A stretch of DNA of 33,022 nt from Candidatus Omnitrophota bacterium (lineage in GTDB: Bacteria; Omnitrophota; Gorgyraeia; Gygaellales; Profunditerraquicolaceae), in contig JAPLMA010000035.1 of assembly GCA_026387255.1 (NCBI GenBank), positions 1-33,022 on the forward strand, written 5' to 3'. Of this stretch, positions 6,413-13,046 are shown in pieces. The notes beneath the pieces are model-generated. The model made no database searches. It saw only the letters and a program-made list of their open reading frames with translations, and was not told where the DNA came from. Position 1 is the stretch's first letter. The number at the start of each line of letters is the position of its first letter. Both the position numbers and the translations under genes were made by a program.

Positions 6413-6450
6413 TACAAGTAGAAAATGCTTTAATCTGGTAACTAAATTTT
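6413..6450 (-). promoter_or_regulatory. Promoter-like conserved block, copy 3 (TTACCA-N15-TACTTGTA)
   Basis: TACTTGTA at 6413-6420 and TTACCA at 6436-6441 in minus-strand reading, 15 bases apart as in the other two copies. TTACCA abuts the stop codon of the sigma-factor gene (6442-6444), and the AAAATTTAG stretch seen upstream of the other copies here encodes that protein's last residues and stop. The sigma gene is thus directly followed by the kind of promoter it may recognise. Confidence 0.6.
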
Positions 6451-6966
6451 ATCCAGATGCTTTTTGGCCTTAATCCTAATCTTTTGCATTAGCTTAACTA
6501 CACTCACATGAGATACCCCCATACGTTTACCTATATCTCTAGTAGTGAGCCCTTGGCTAAAGTAGGTAAGCAGCCTTTTTTCTCTTGGGTTGAAACCATT
6601 ACCCCGGATACTTTCTACTAAAAACTTGTTATGTAAATCCTGCCGGCAATCAGAACAAGCCCAATATTGACCCAAAACATCTTCTACGGTTGCTCCTTCA
6701 TTCGTACTTAAAGCCGCATCAATACTAACAATATTGAAACGCTCATTTACTTTACGGATATAATTCTTTAAATGAAAATAACAACCTTGCAGAATATAAC
6801 TATCTGTTTTATCGCTCAGCTTGCCTTTTAAAAAATTACTCCAAAGATGGATAGTTGCCTCCTGATAAAGATCATCATGGTTAAAACAGCGATAATGCCC
6901 ATTTAACCGGTAAGCAATCCTTTTTATAGTTGGCGATAACTTTTGATGCAACTCTTCAAAACTCAT
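6442..6966 (-). CDS. Small sigma-70-family transcription factor
   Basis: 174 residues with two sigma-like regions. An N-terminal region-2-like segment contains FNHDDLYQEATIHLW around residues 28-42, the usual DLxQExxLxxW signature. A C-terminal region-4 helix-turn-helix is REKRLLTYFSQGLTTRDIGKRMGVSHVSVVKLMQKIR around residues 127-163. The length and absence of regions 1 and 3 suit an ECF-like factor. A CSDC cysteine pair lies between the two regions. The ATG at 6966 has a GAGG site. The gene has its own TTGACA-type promoter and an ANTAR-type double attenuator (6986-7142). No anti-sigma gene is adjacent. I infer that it reads the TTACCA-N15-TACTTGTA promoters of the neighbouring nitrogen genes; nothing in the sequence proves this. 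Confidence 0.85.
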   Translation of the reverse strand: MSFEELHQKLSPTIKRIAYRLNGHYRCFNHDDLYQEATIHLWSNFLKGKLSDKTDSYILQGCYFHLKNYIRKVNERFNIVSIDAALSTNEGATVEDVLGQYWACSDCRQDLHNKFLVESIRGNGFNPREKRLLTYFSQGLTTRDIGKRMGVSHVSVVKLMQKIRIKAKKHLDKI

Positions 6967-6985
6967 ATTTTAATCCTCAATAAAC

Positions 6986-7029
6986 AAAAAAGGCATCCCT
7001 ACCCCTATTGCTTGGGTAAAGGACGCCTT
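6986..7029 (-). terminator. Second leader terminator before the sigma-factor gene
   Basis: On the minus strand AAGGCGTCC and the following TTTACCC pair with GGGGTAG and GGATGCCTT, with two mismatches in the inner part, followed by a run of six U residues. The 5' arm overlaps the hexaloop hairpin at 7020-7035. Confidence 0.75.
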
Positions 7030-7035
7030 AGTCCT
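7020..7035 (-). promoter_or_regulatory. Third hexaloop hairpin, sigma-factor leader
   Basis: AGGAC pairs with GTCCT (5 bp) around loop TAAGGC in minus-strand reading. G is at position 4 but position 1 is T. It overlaps the 5' arm of the second terminator, so the hexaloop-over-terminator arrangement is repeated within one leader. Confidence 0.5.
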
Positions 7036-7042
7036 GACAAAC

Positions 7043-7079
7043 AAAAAAGCCTTCCGGTAAACTTAACTCACCAGAAGAC
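7043..7079 (-). terminator. First leader terminator before the sigma-factor gene
   Basis: GTCTTCTGGT pairs with ACCGGAAGGC (10 bp with two G-U pairs) over an 11-base loop, followed by six U residues, in minus-strand reading. Its 5' arm contains the 3' arm of hexaloop hairpin 2 (7075-7090). Confidence 0.8.
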
Positions 7080-7106
7080 TCCTGTGTCTTTTGCTACAAC
7101 GCTGTA
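7075..7106 (-). promoter_or_regulatory. Tandem ANTAR-type hexaloop hairpins, sigma-factor leader
   Basis: Hairpin 1 (7095-7106) is TAC/GTA around loop AGCGTT. Hairpin 2 (7075-7090) is AAGAC/GTCTT around loop ACAGGA. Both loops have A1 and G4. Hairpin 1 would begin at the predicted transcription start, and hairpin 2 shares GTCTT with the terminator at 7043-7079. This is the cleanest match in the window to the dual-hexaloop plus terminator layout of ANTAR targets. Confidence 0.65.
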
Positions 7107-7114
7107 TTAATTAA

Positions 7115-7142
7115 AGTTTAACATATTCTAATGATTTGTCAA
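7115..7142 (-). promoter_or_regulatory. Sigma-70-type promoter of the sigma-factor gene
   Basis: Minus-strand TTGACA (7137-7142) and TAAACT (7115-7120) are 16 bases apart. The -35 box overlaps the TGA stop codon of the ATPase gene. The predicted start, near 7107, falls just before the first hexaloop hairpin. Unlike the three nitrogen promoters, it uses the housekeeping consensus. Confidence 0.65.
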
Positions 7143-10100
7143 CTAAAATTAAAAAAACGTTTCCGCAGTTCCTCCAGAATGAATATTAACGACATAAATA
7201 GAAACAATATACACCAGTCACTTAAACCCAAACCCGTAGTATTGAATATCTTCTGAAAAAACGGCACATAAATCAAGATACAGGTAAAAACAAACGAAAT
7301 AGCAATACTCCAAAAAATACGCATATTGCTGAAGAACCCGATCCTAAATGTTGAATATTTTTCGCTACGGCAATTAAAAACATTAGCGATCTGCATCACT
7401 ATAATACCAACAAAAAGAACGGTTATTGCCTTCAAATGAAGCGGATTAGTAAAAGTAGTATCATTTGGCTCAAGCTGCATTCCAGGTTTCCATCCTCCTT
7501 GAAAAAGTATAAAATAATACGCACCTAAAGTTGCTGAGGCGCTAAGCAATCCCAAAATAATATAACCTCTGAAAAGCACTATTTTATCGATGACCCCCTT
7601 ATTCTTAGGTCTTGGCGGAAGCTGCATAATCCCCGGCTCGGGTTTTTCTGCACCTAATGCCAAGGCGGGAAAAATCTCTGTGCCCAGGTCGATAGCTAAA
7701 ATCTGTAATACGGTTATCGGCATAGGAATTTTTAATAAAACATAGAATATAAAAGGTATCCCCTCGGGCACAAGATGCGCAAATATATAGGTAATAAATT
7801 TCTTGATATTATCAAATACTGCGCGGCCCTCTTCAATGGCAGAAACGATACTGGCAAAGTTATCATCGAGCAAAACCATTTCGGCAGATTCTTTGGCTAC
7901 ATCAGTTCCACGTAACCCCATAGCCACGCCTATATCCGAACGCTTAAGAGCGGGTGCGTCATTAACACCATCTCCGGTAACTGCAACGATATTACCCAAT
8001 TCTTTAAAGGTATTCACTACTCTTAATTTATGCTCCGGGTTTGCCCTGGCAAAAATTATTTCTTTGTTGAGGATCTTTTCCTTTAATTGCTCATCCGTCA
8101 AATGAACCAAATCTGTGCCGGTTATGACCTCATAATTCTGCGAAGAGATAATCCCTACCTGCTTAGCAATAGATAAAGCGGTCACCTGATAATCGCCGGT
8201 AATCATGACTACGCGTATTCCCGCTTTTTTACAAACAGAGATTGCTTCTTTTACTTCCGGCCGGGGAGGATCATACATGCCTGTGGCTCCGATAAAAACT
8301 AAGTCTTTTTCAACGGACTGCGCCGTCGCTTCAGAGATATCCTTTGGGTCAATTTTACAAAACGCGAGACCCAAAACCCTTAAACCCTCTTCTGCGAATC
8401 CATCAATATAAGCGGATATTTCTAATCTCTTCTTTTCTGTTAAATCTACAGCATCGTTCCCAATCATAACCTTAACGGAAAGCTCCAGAATCTCTTTAGG
8501 AGACCCCTTAACAAACGTATAGGTATATCCGTCACTAAGGGTGTGGACAGAGCTCATTCTCTTACGAATTGATTCAAATGGAAAACGTTTAAGAACATGA
8601 TATTTCGGGCGCTCTTGGTCAGCGTCATAACCAGCTTTTTTCATCAAAGTCAATAATGCAGCTTCCGTAGGATCACCAATGACGCTCCAATACTTTGCTA
8701 TCTCTGTAGGAGGATTCAGCTTTGCGGTATTACATAATGCACAGGTATGCATCAACTGATCAAAAGCAACGGTTCTAATCTCATTTTTCAGAAGAGTGCT
8801 GTCCTTAAAAGTAAATTCTCCTACCGGTTCATATCCACTTCCGGACACCTCAATAACTTTATCATTAATCCAAATTTTTCGAACGCTCATTTGGTTAGTT
8901 GTCAGCGTACCGGTTTTATCCGTACAAATAACATTAGTACAACCCAAGGTTTCTACTGAAGAAAGTTTTTTTATCAGAGCTTTACGTTTTGCCATCCTCT
9001 GTACGGCCATAGCAAGGGCAAGAGTTAACGTAGGCATGAGACCTTGAGGAACATTAGCCGTAATAATACCTATAGCAAACATTCCTGAAGCAAAAACCGT
9101 CAATTTAGTAAAGAATAAACCCGCGAAAAAGAAAACAAAACCAATAACAACCGATATAAATGCAATCAATCTGCCTATACGGTTGACTTCTTTCTGTAGC
9201 GGACTAAGATCTTCTTTAACCGTCTGCGTCAAGTATGCAATTTTACCGATCTCCGTTCCCATACCAGTGGCAATAACCACCGCTTTTCCCATACCAGAGG
9301 CAACGCTGGTTCCCGCAAAAACCAGATTAGGCATTTCAAGCCAAAGAAAATCCTTTCCATCATGAAATTCTTCTGAAAATTTATACGATAGTTTGGATTC
9401 GCCGGAGAAGGCGCTATTGTTAAGGCGTAATTCATGAGCCTCAATTAGCCTGGCATCCGCAGGGACATTATCTCCTTCCTCCAACATAATGATATCACCC
9501 GGGACAATCTCGCTTGTCGAAACAAGTCTCTCCTCGCCTTCTCTTATCAAGCGCGCATTGGAAGGGATCAGTTTTGAGAGCGCCTCAATCGCCTTCTCCG
9601 CTTTAAACTCCTGCCAGAAACTAAATACCGCATTAATAAAAACTACAGCAATACATGCCCAACCAGCCTCCGGCATCTGTGCCCAAAAACAAAGAACGCT
9701 GCAAAACCACATCATAACCGCCAATAAATTGGTAAGATGGGATAAGAACCTTATAATTAACAGTGTTTTTTTGACGGCTTTTAATTTATTAGCTCCATAT
9801 ACCTCCAACCGTTTTTTCGCAGAAAATTCGGAGATCCCGTTATCGCTGCTTGCTAATTCAAGATAAATCTCCTCTTTACTTAAAGCAAGAAAACCATCTT
9901 TTTCAACCCCTCCGTGCTGTAATGTCCGATAAAGCTCCTCATTGGTTGAACAATTCAGAAGTTGCCGTATAAATACCTTGTTATCCAAAAGCACAGCTAG
10001 CTTAGATATAATCTTAAGATGCGTTTCACTTTCCACTAATGGAGTAAGAAAAAGCACGACCAAATGCACCGGTTTTTTATCAATAGAGGAAAAATCTATT

Positions 10101-10357
10101 CCCTGCTTTGAGATACCGATAAATATCAATCCGGCTTTTAGTTCGGCTACTCTAGCATGAGGAATAGCTATACCATCCCCCGTTCCGGTAGTTCCGAGTC
10201 TTTCCCTTTTCAGGAGACTTTCCAAAACGTGTTTTTTGTCTTTTATTTTCCGGCTTTTATAAAACTGATCAACGATCTCTCGAATCACACCTTCACTAGT
10301 ATGAGATTTCAAGTTTATATCCACCAGATCCTTATTTATCAAATCAGCGATTTTCAT
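7139..10357 (-). CDS. P2-type cation ATPase with N-terminal PTS EIIA(Ntr)-like domain
   Basis: 1072 residues. Residues about 1-145 form a PTS EIIA type 2 domain with the phospho-acceptor motif GDGIAIPHAR (His67). A complete P-type ATPase follows: SGES actuator loop, DKTGTLTTNQMS phosphorylation site, KGSPKE nucleotide-binding motif, TGDGVNDAP hinge, about ten membrane helices and a cation-ATPase C-terminal domain. The M6 motif DLGTEIFPALALG resembles Na+/K+-ATPase (DLGTDMVPA), which suggests the P2C side of the family. M4 reads VPQGLMPT where most relatives have PEGL, so a usual cation-ligand Glu is Gln. I take the ATG at 10357 (GGAGAGC site); the in-frame upstream codon at 10414 lies in the leader terminator. 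Transcription is controlled by a c-di-AMP riboswitch, which suggests a role in potassium or osmotic balance (inference). The ion is not certain. Confidence 0.92.
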   Translation of the reverse strand: MKIADLINKDLVDINLKSHTSEGVIREIVDQFYKSRKIKDKKHVLESLLKRERLGTTGTGDGIAIPHARVAELKAGLIFIGISKQGIDFSSIDKKPVHLVVLFLTPLVESETHLKIISKLAVLLDNKVFIRQLLNCSTNEELYRTLQHGGVEKDGFLALSKEEIYLELASSDNGISEFSAKKRLEVYGANKLKAVKKTLLIIRFLSHLTNLLAVMMWFCSVLCFWAQMPEAGWACIAVVFINAVFSFWQEFKAEKAIEALSKLIPSNARLIREGEERLVSTSEIVPGDIIMLEEGDNVPADARLIEAHELRLNNSAFSGESKLSYKFSEEFHDGKDFLWLEMPNLVFAGTSVASGMGKAVVIATGMGTEIGKIAYLTQTVKEDLSPLQKEVNRIGRLIAFISVVIGFVFFFAGLFFTKLTVFASGMFAIGIITANVPQGLMPTLTLALAMAVQRMAKRKALIKKLSSVETLGCTNVICTDKTGTLTTNQMSVRKIWINDKVIEVSGSGYEPVGEFTFKDSTLLKNEIRTVAFDQLMHTCALCNTAKLNPPTEIAKYWSVIGDPTEAALLTLMKKAGYDADQERPKYHVLKRFPFESIRKRMSSVHTLSDGYTYTFVKGSPKEILELSVKVMIGNDAVDLTEKKRLEISAYIDGFAEEGLRVLGLAFCKIDPKDISEATAQSVEKDLVFIGATGMYDPPRPEVKEAISVCKKAGIRVVMITGDYQVTALSIAKQVGIISSQNYEVITGTDLVHLTDEQLKEKILNKEIIFARANPEHKLRVVNTFKELGNIVAVTGDGVNDAPALKRSDIGVAMGLRGTDVAKESAEMVLLDDNFASIVSAIEEGRAVFDNIKKFITYIFAHLVPEGIPFIFYVLLKIPMPITVLQILAIDLGTEIFPALALGAEKPEPGIMQLPPRPKNKGVIDKIVLFRGYIILGLLSASATLGAYYFILFQGGWKPGMQLEPNDTTFTNPLHLKAITVLFVGIIVMQIANVFNCRSEKYSTFRIGFFSNMRIFWSIAISFVFTCILIYVPFFQKIFNTTGLGLSDWCILFLFMSLIFILEELRKRFFNFS

Positions 10358-10394
10358 TTCTTGCTCTCCTTTTATATCAATGGCCTCATACAAA

Positions 10395-10422
10395 GAAAAA
10401 ACCAGAGGACGCATTCTCTGGT
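10395..10422 (-). terminator. Expression-platform terminator of the c-di-AMP riboswitch
   Basis: ACCAGAG pairs with CTCTGGT around an 8-base loop in minus-strand reading, followed by a run of U residues. It lies 18 bases after the aptamer and about 40 bases before the ATPase start, as expected for a ligand-dependent transcription-off switch. Confidence 0.8.
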
Positions 10423-10440
10423 GTGTTCTCTCAAAAATAG

Positions 10441-10597
10441 GCTTACGAGGTTAGCTGTCGGGCTAGGATTGAGTAATCCTAATCTAAAATCATCTAGATA
10501 TTCGCCCCAAGGTTATTTTAATTAACCTTCTCTTGGTTTCCCCGCTATCCCTTTAGGCCTGCATAAAAATCATTACATCCCTAAAGAGAGATTAAGC
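10441..10597 (-). ncRNA. c-di-AMP riboswitch (ydaO/yuaA family)
   Basis: Minus-strand RNA with the conserved blocks of the family in order: GCTTAATCTCTC at the 5' end, GCGGGGAAACC, TTGGGGCGAAT, and the 3' hallmark CCCGACAGCTAACCTCGTAA followed by GC. The blocks are joined by variable hairpins. Known members bind cyclic di-AMP and turn off genes for potassium uptake, osmolyte transport and cell-wall hydrolases. Here the single target is the EIIA-ATPase fusion, via the terminator at 10395-10422. The motif match is strong by eye. Confidence 0.9.
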
Positions 10598-10609
10598 ATA
10601 TAGAAAATA

Positions 10610-10637
10610 TTTATAACACAAAAAATAATATTGTCAA
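10610..10637 (-). promoter_or_regulatory. Sigma-70 promoter for the riboswitch-ATPase transcript
   Basis: Minus-strand TTGACA (10632-10637) and TATAAA (10610-10615) with a 16-base spacer. The predicted start near 10603 is just upstream of the aptamer. It lies 22 bases after the stop codon of the ANTAR gene, so the ATPase has its own promoter. Confidence 0.75.
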
Positions 10638-10659
10638 GATTAGATAGTAATTAGGGGCG

Positions 10660-11382
10660 TTAATTCTTTCCTCTTATTTCCTTTGCCAGGATAATCGCTT
10701 CAGCGACTTCACGCATGGATTTACGCATATTCATACTTTGTTTTTGAATTAAACGGTACGCCTCTGAAGAATTAATATTTGCATCAAGCGAAAGTATATC
10801 CTTTGCCCGCTCAACCAGCTTACGCGTAGTCAAAGCCTCTTCGGCAGAACGCACCCGTAAATCCAACTCAGCATTTTCAATAGCAATCGCCGCTTGATTA
10901 GCTAAAGCCGTCAAAAGATCCAATTCATGCTTAGAGAATTTATGTTTCTTGGAAGTATAACAGTTAAGCACGCCGATTACCCTGCCCTTTACTGCCAAGG
11001 GTACACAAGCCAAGGAACATAATCCTTCTTTTCTGGCGATGTCCTGATTTAAGTAACACGGGTCGGCTTTTACATCCAAAATGCAGATCGCCTTATTATC
11101 TTTGGCCACTACACCGGCAATACCTTCTCCCAGTGGAATATTCGGCTTTTTATTATATGCCTCGGATATTGACTGTGTCGCCTTAACCACTAATTCTTTT
11201 TTATCCGGGTCCAACAGCATTAAAGAAGAAATTTTAGAATTCATAATCTCAGCAGTGACTTGAACCACCAGGCGCAATAACTCCTCAAGATACATTCCAG
11301 AGGTAATCAAATTAGCAACCTTGGAAATTGCCTCAATTTGCTTTACATAGACTCCAAAATTATCTTTCTTTTTAACAACCAT
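10660..11382 (-). CDS. GAF-ANTAR regulator (RNA-binding transcription antiterminator)
   Basis: 240 residues. A GAF domain covers roughly residues 15-170, with GLCSLACVPLAVKGRVIGVLN typical of its core; it may bind a small molecule. A short helix precedes a C-terminal ANTAR domain (residues about 180-235) with TRKLVERAKDILSL and AYRLIQKQSMNMRKSMREVA, close to the family consensus. ANTAR domains bind tandem hexaloop RNA hairpins and prevent terminator formation (EutV and NasR are examples). No response-regulator domain is present, so the GAF domain is the probable sensor. The ATG overlaps the aminotransferase stop codon by one base (TAATG), so translation is coupled. Its likely targets are the four hexaloop leaders between 1425 and 7106. 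The nitrogen-related signal is unknown. Confidence 0.92.
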   Translation of the reverse strand: MVVKKKDNFGVYVKQIEAISKVANLITSGMYLEELLRLVVQVTAEIMNSKISSLMLLDPDKKELVVKATQSISEAYNKKPNIPLGEGIAGVVAKDNKAICILDVKADPCYLNQDIARKEGLCSLACVPLAVKGRVIGVLNCYTSKKHKFSKHELDLLTALANQAAIAIENAELDLRVRSAEEALTTRKLVERAKDILSLDANINSSEAYRLIQKQSMNMRKSMREVAEAIILAKEIRGKN

Positions 11383-12533
11383 TATCTTTTCTTTTCTAAA
11401 AACCTTTTTAACCTGGTTAAAGCTTCTTTTAAATTATCCAGGCTGGAGGCATAAGAGATCCTAATATATCCTTCTCCACTTAACCCAAAAGCTGTGCCCG
11501 GGACAACCGCAACTTTCTCTTCTTCCAGTAGTTTACGCGAAAAGTCCATTGAAGATAAACCCGTGTTCTTTATCGAAGGAAAAAGATAAAAAGCTCCCTG
11601 TGGCTTTAAACATTTTAAACCTAAGCGATTCAATTCCGCAACCATAAATTCACGCCGACGATTATATTCGCGCTTCATCTGTTCTACAGATTTTTTTGCG
11701 CTGACCAAAGCTTCCGCCGCTGCCATTTGGCTAGTAATTGACACGCACATAATCGTATATTGATGAATTTTAGTCATCGCCGCAATAATCTCTTTGGGCC
11801 CACAAGCAAAACCCACCCGCCAGCCGGTCATCGCATATGCCTTAGAAAATCCGTTAAAATACACTGTATTCTCCTTGGCTTTCGGTAAAGTTGGAAAAGC
11901 CACATGCTCAAAATCATAAGTCAAATCAGCGTAAACTTCATCGCTAATACAAAGCACTTTATGCTTAAGCAAAACTTTATTTATATCGACCAACTCCTTA
12001 CGCCGGTAAGAAACACCAGTGGGGTTAGTGGGATAATTTAAAATAACCGCTTTGGTCTTCTGATCAATATGCTTTTCTAAAAGTTTAGGGGTGATTTTAA
12101 AACCATCGCGGGATGTATCGATATAAACCGGTATACCACCTGCCAACTCTGTGACCGGTCCGTATGAAACATAGCTGGGTACTGGAATTAATATCTTATC
12201 CCCGGGATTAATAATTGCTCGCAAAACAAGATCCAGTCCTTCACTAACTCCTACCGTAATTAATGTTTCTTCATCCGGGCAATACTCAAGGTTATATTTA
12301 TCTTTTAGATAGCGATGAATACTTAGGCGCAATTTATAGAGCCCTTTATTCGAAGTATAACTGGTAAACCCCTGCTCTAAAGAATAAATCCCTGCCTCAC
12401 GAATCTGCCAGGGAGTGACGAAATCCGGCTCTCCAACTCCTAATGATATAACCTCCTTCATCCCCAGCACCAGATCGAAAAACGCCCGAATTCCGGAAGG
12501 CTGCATTTTTTCTACAACTTTTGATATTTTCAC
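11382..12533 (-). CDS. Class I/II PLP-dependent aminotransferase
   Basis: 383 residues, fold-type I aminotransferase close to the AspB/PatA group. Visible are GVGEPDFVTP near the N-terminus, the NYPTNPTGV motif, SDEVYADL with the cofactor-contacting Asp/Tyr, and FNGFSKAYAMTGWRVGF with the lysine that holds pyridoxal phosphate. A C-terminal ISYASS segment supplies the usual carboxylate-binding Arg just before it (GYIRISYASS). The exact amino and keto substrates cannot be told from sequence. It begins 10 bases after the Lrp gene and runs into the GAF-ANTAR gene, so it belongs to a four-gene nitrogen-metabolism operon. Confidence 0.93.
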   Translation of the reverse strand: MKISKVVEKMQPSGIRAFFDLVLGMKEVISLGVGEPDFVTPWQIREAGIYSLEQGFTSYTSNKGLYKLRLSIHRYLKDKYNLEYCPDEETLITVGVSEGLDLVLRAIINPGDKILIPVPSYVSYGPVTELAGGIPVYIDTSRDGFKITPKLLEKHIDQKTKAVILNYPTNPTGVSYRRKELVDINKVLLKHKVLCISDEVYADLTYDFEHVAFPTLPKAKENTVYFNGFSKAYAMTGWRVGFACGPKEIIAAMTKIHQYTIMCVSITSQMAAAEALVSAKKSVEQMKREYNRRREFMVAELNRLGLKCLKPQGAFYLFPSIKNTGLSSMDFSRKLLEEEKVAVVPGTAFGLSGEGYIRISYASSLDNLKEALTRLKRFLEKKR

Positions 12534-12543
12534 TTATCTATCC

Positions 12544-13029
12544 TTAATAAGAAATAGCTATCCTTTTATTCTCTGACTTTTGTTTCAAGATTACTCCATC
12601 TTCTTTATATTTTTTCAGTAAAAAGTGCGTAGCGGTTCCGCGCACATTTTCTAAGCAAGAAAGCTTCTCTGCCACAAAATTTGAAACTGTATGCAAATTC
12701 TTGCCCTCTACCACTACTAACAAATCATATGTCCCGCTAATTAAATAACAGCTGGTGACTTCAGGAAATGAATAGATGCGCTGGGCAATCTTCTCAAAAC
12801 CCAGATCCTTCTGCGGAACAATATTTACCTCAATTAATGCCCGCACTTCAGATTCAGTATCTTTAATCAAATCCTTATTGATGACCGCTTTATATTTTAA
12901 AATTGCTCCCTCTTTTTCGTACTGCTTAATCGCCTTCTTTACTGCATCCGGTTTTTTATGAATCATCTTAGCAATATCTTCTACGCTAGCCCGGCCATCT
13001 TTTTCTAATATCTCTAATATCTCGTCCAT
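12544..13029 (-). CDS. Lrp/AsnC-family transcriptional regulator
   Basis: 161 residues. It has an N-terminal winged helix-turn-helix (residues about 1-50, EILEILEKDGRASVEDIAKM) and a C-terminal RAM ligand-binding domain (residues about 65-145, with GTYDLLVVVEGKNL). Members of this family form octamers and respond to amino acids. The gene sits 17 bases after nadE and 10 bases before the aminotransferase, a pairing that suggests it controls that operon in response to an amino acid. The start at 13029 follows an AGAAAAATG-like context with a GGGGAGAAAAG upstream site. Confidence 0.92.
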   Translation of the reverse strand: MDEILEILEKDGRASVEDIAKMIHKKPDAVKKAIKQYEKEGAILKYKAVINKDLIKDTESEVRALIEVNIVPQKDLGFEKIAQRIYSFPEVTSCYLISGTYDLLVVVEGKNLHTVSNFVAEKLSCLENVRGTATHFLLKKYKEDGVILKQKSENKRIAISY

Positions 13030-13046
13030 TTTTCTTTTCTCCCCTC

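Noticed and set aside
10358..10414. Upstream in-frame start of the EIIA-ATPase at 10414
   Set aside because: It lies within the riboswitch terminator. The ATG at 10357 has a good ribosome site and begins the normal EIIA domain.
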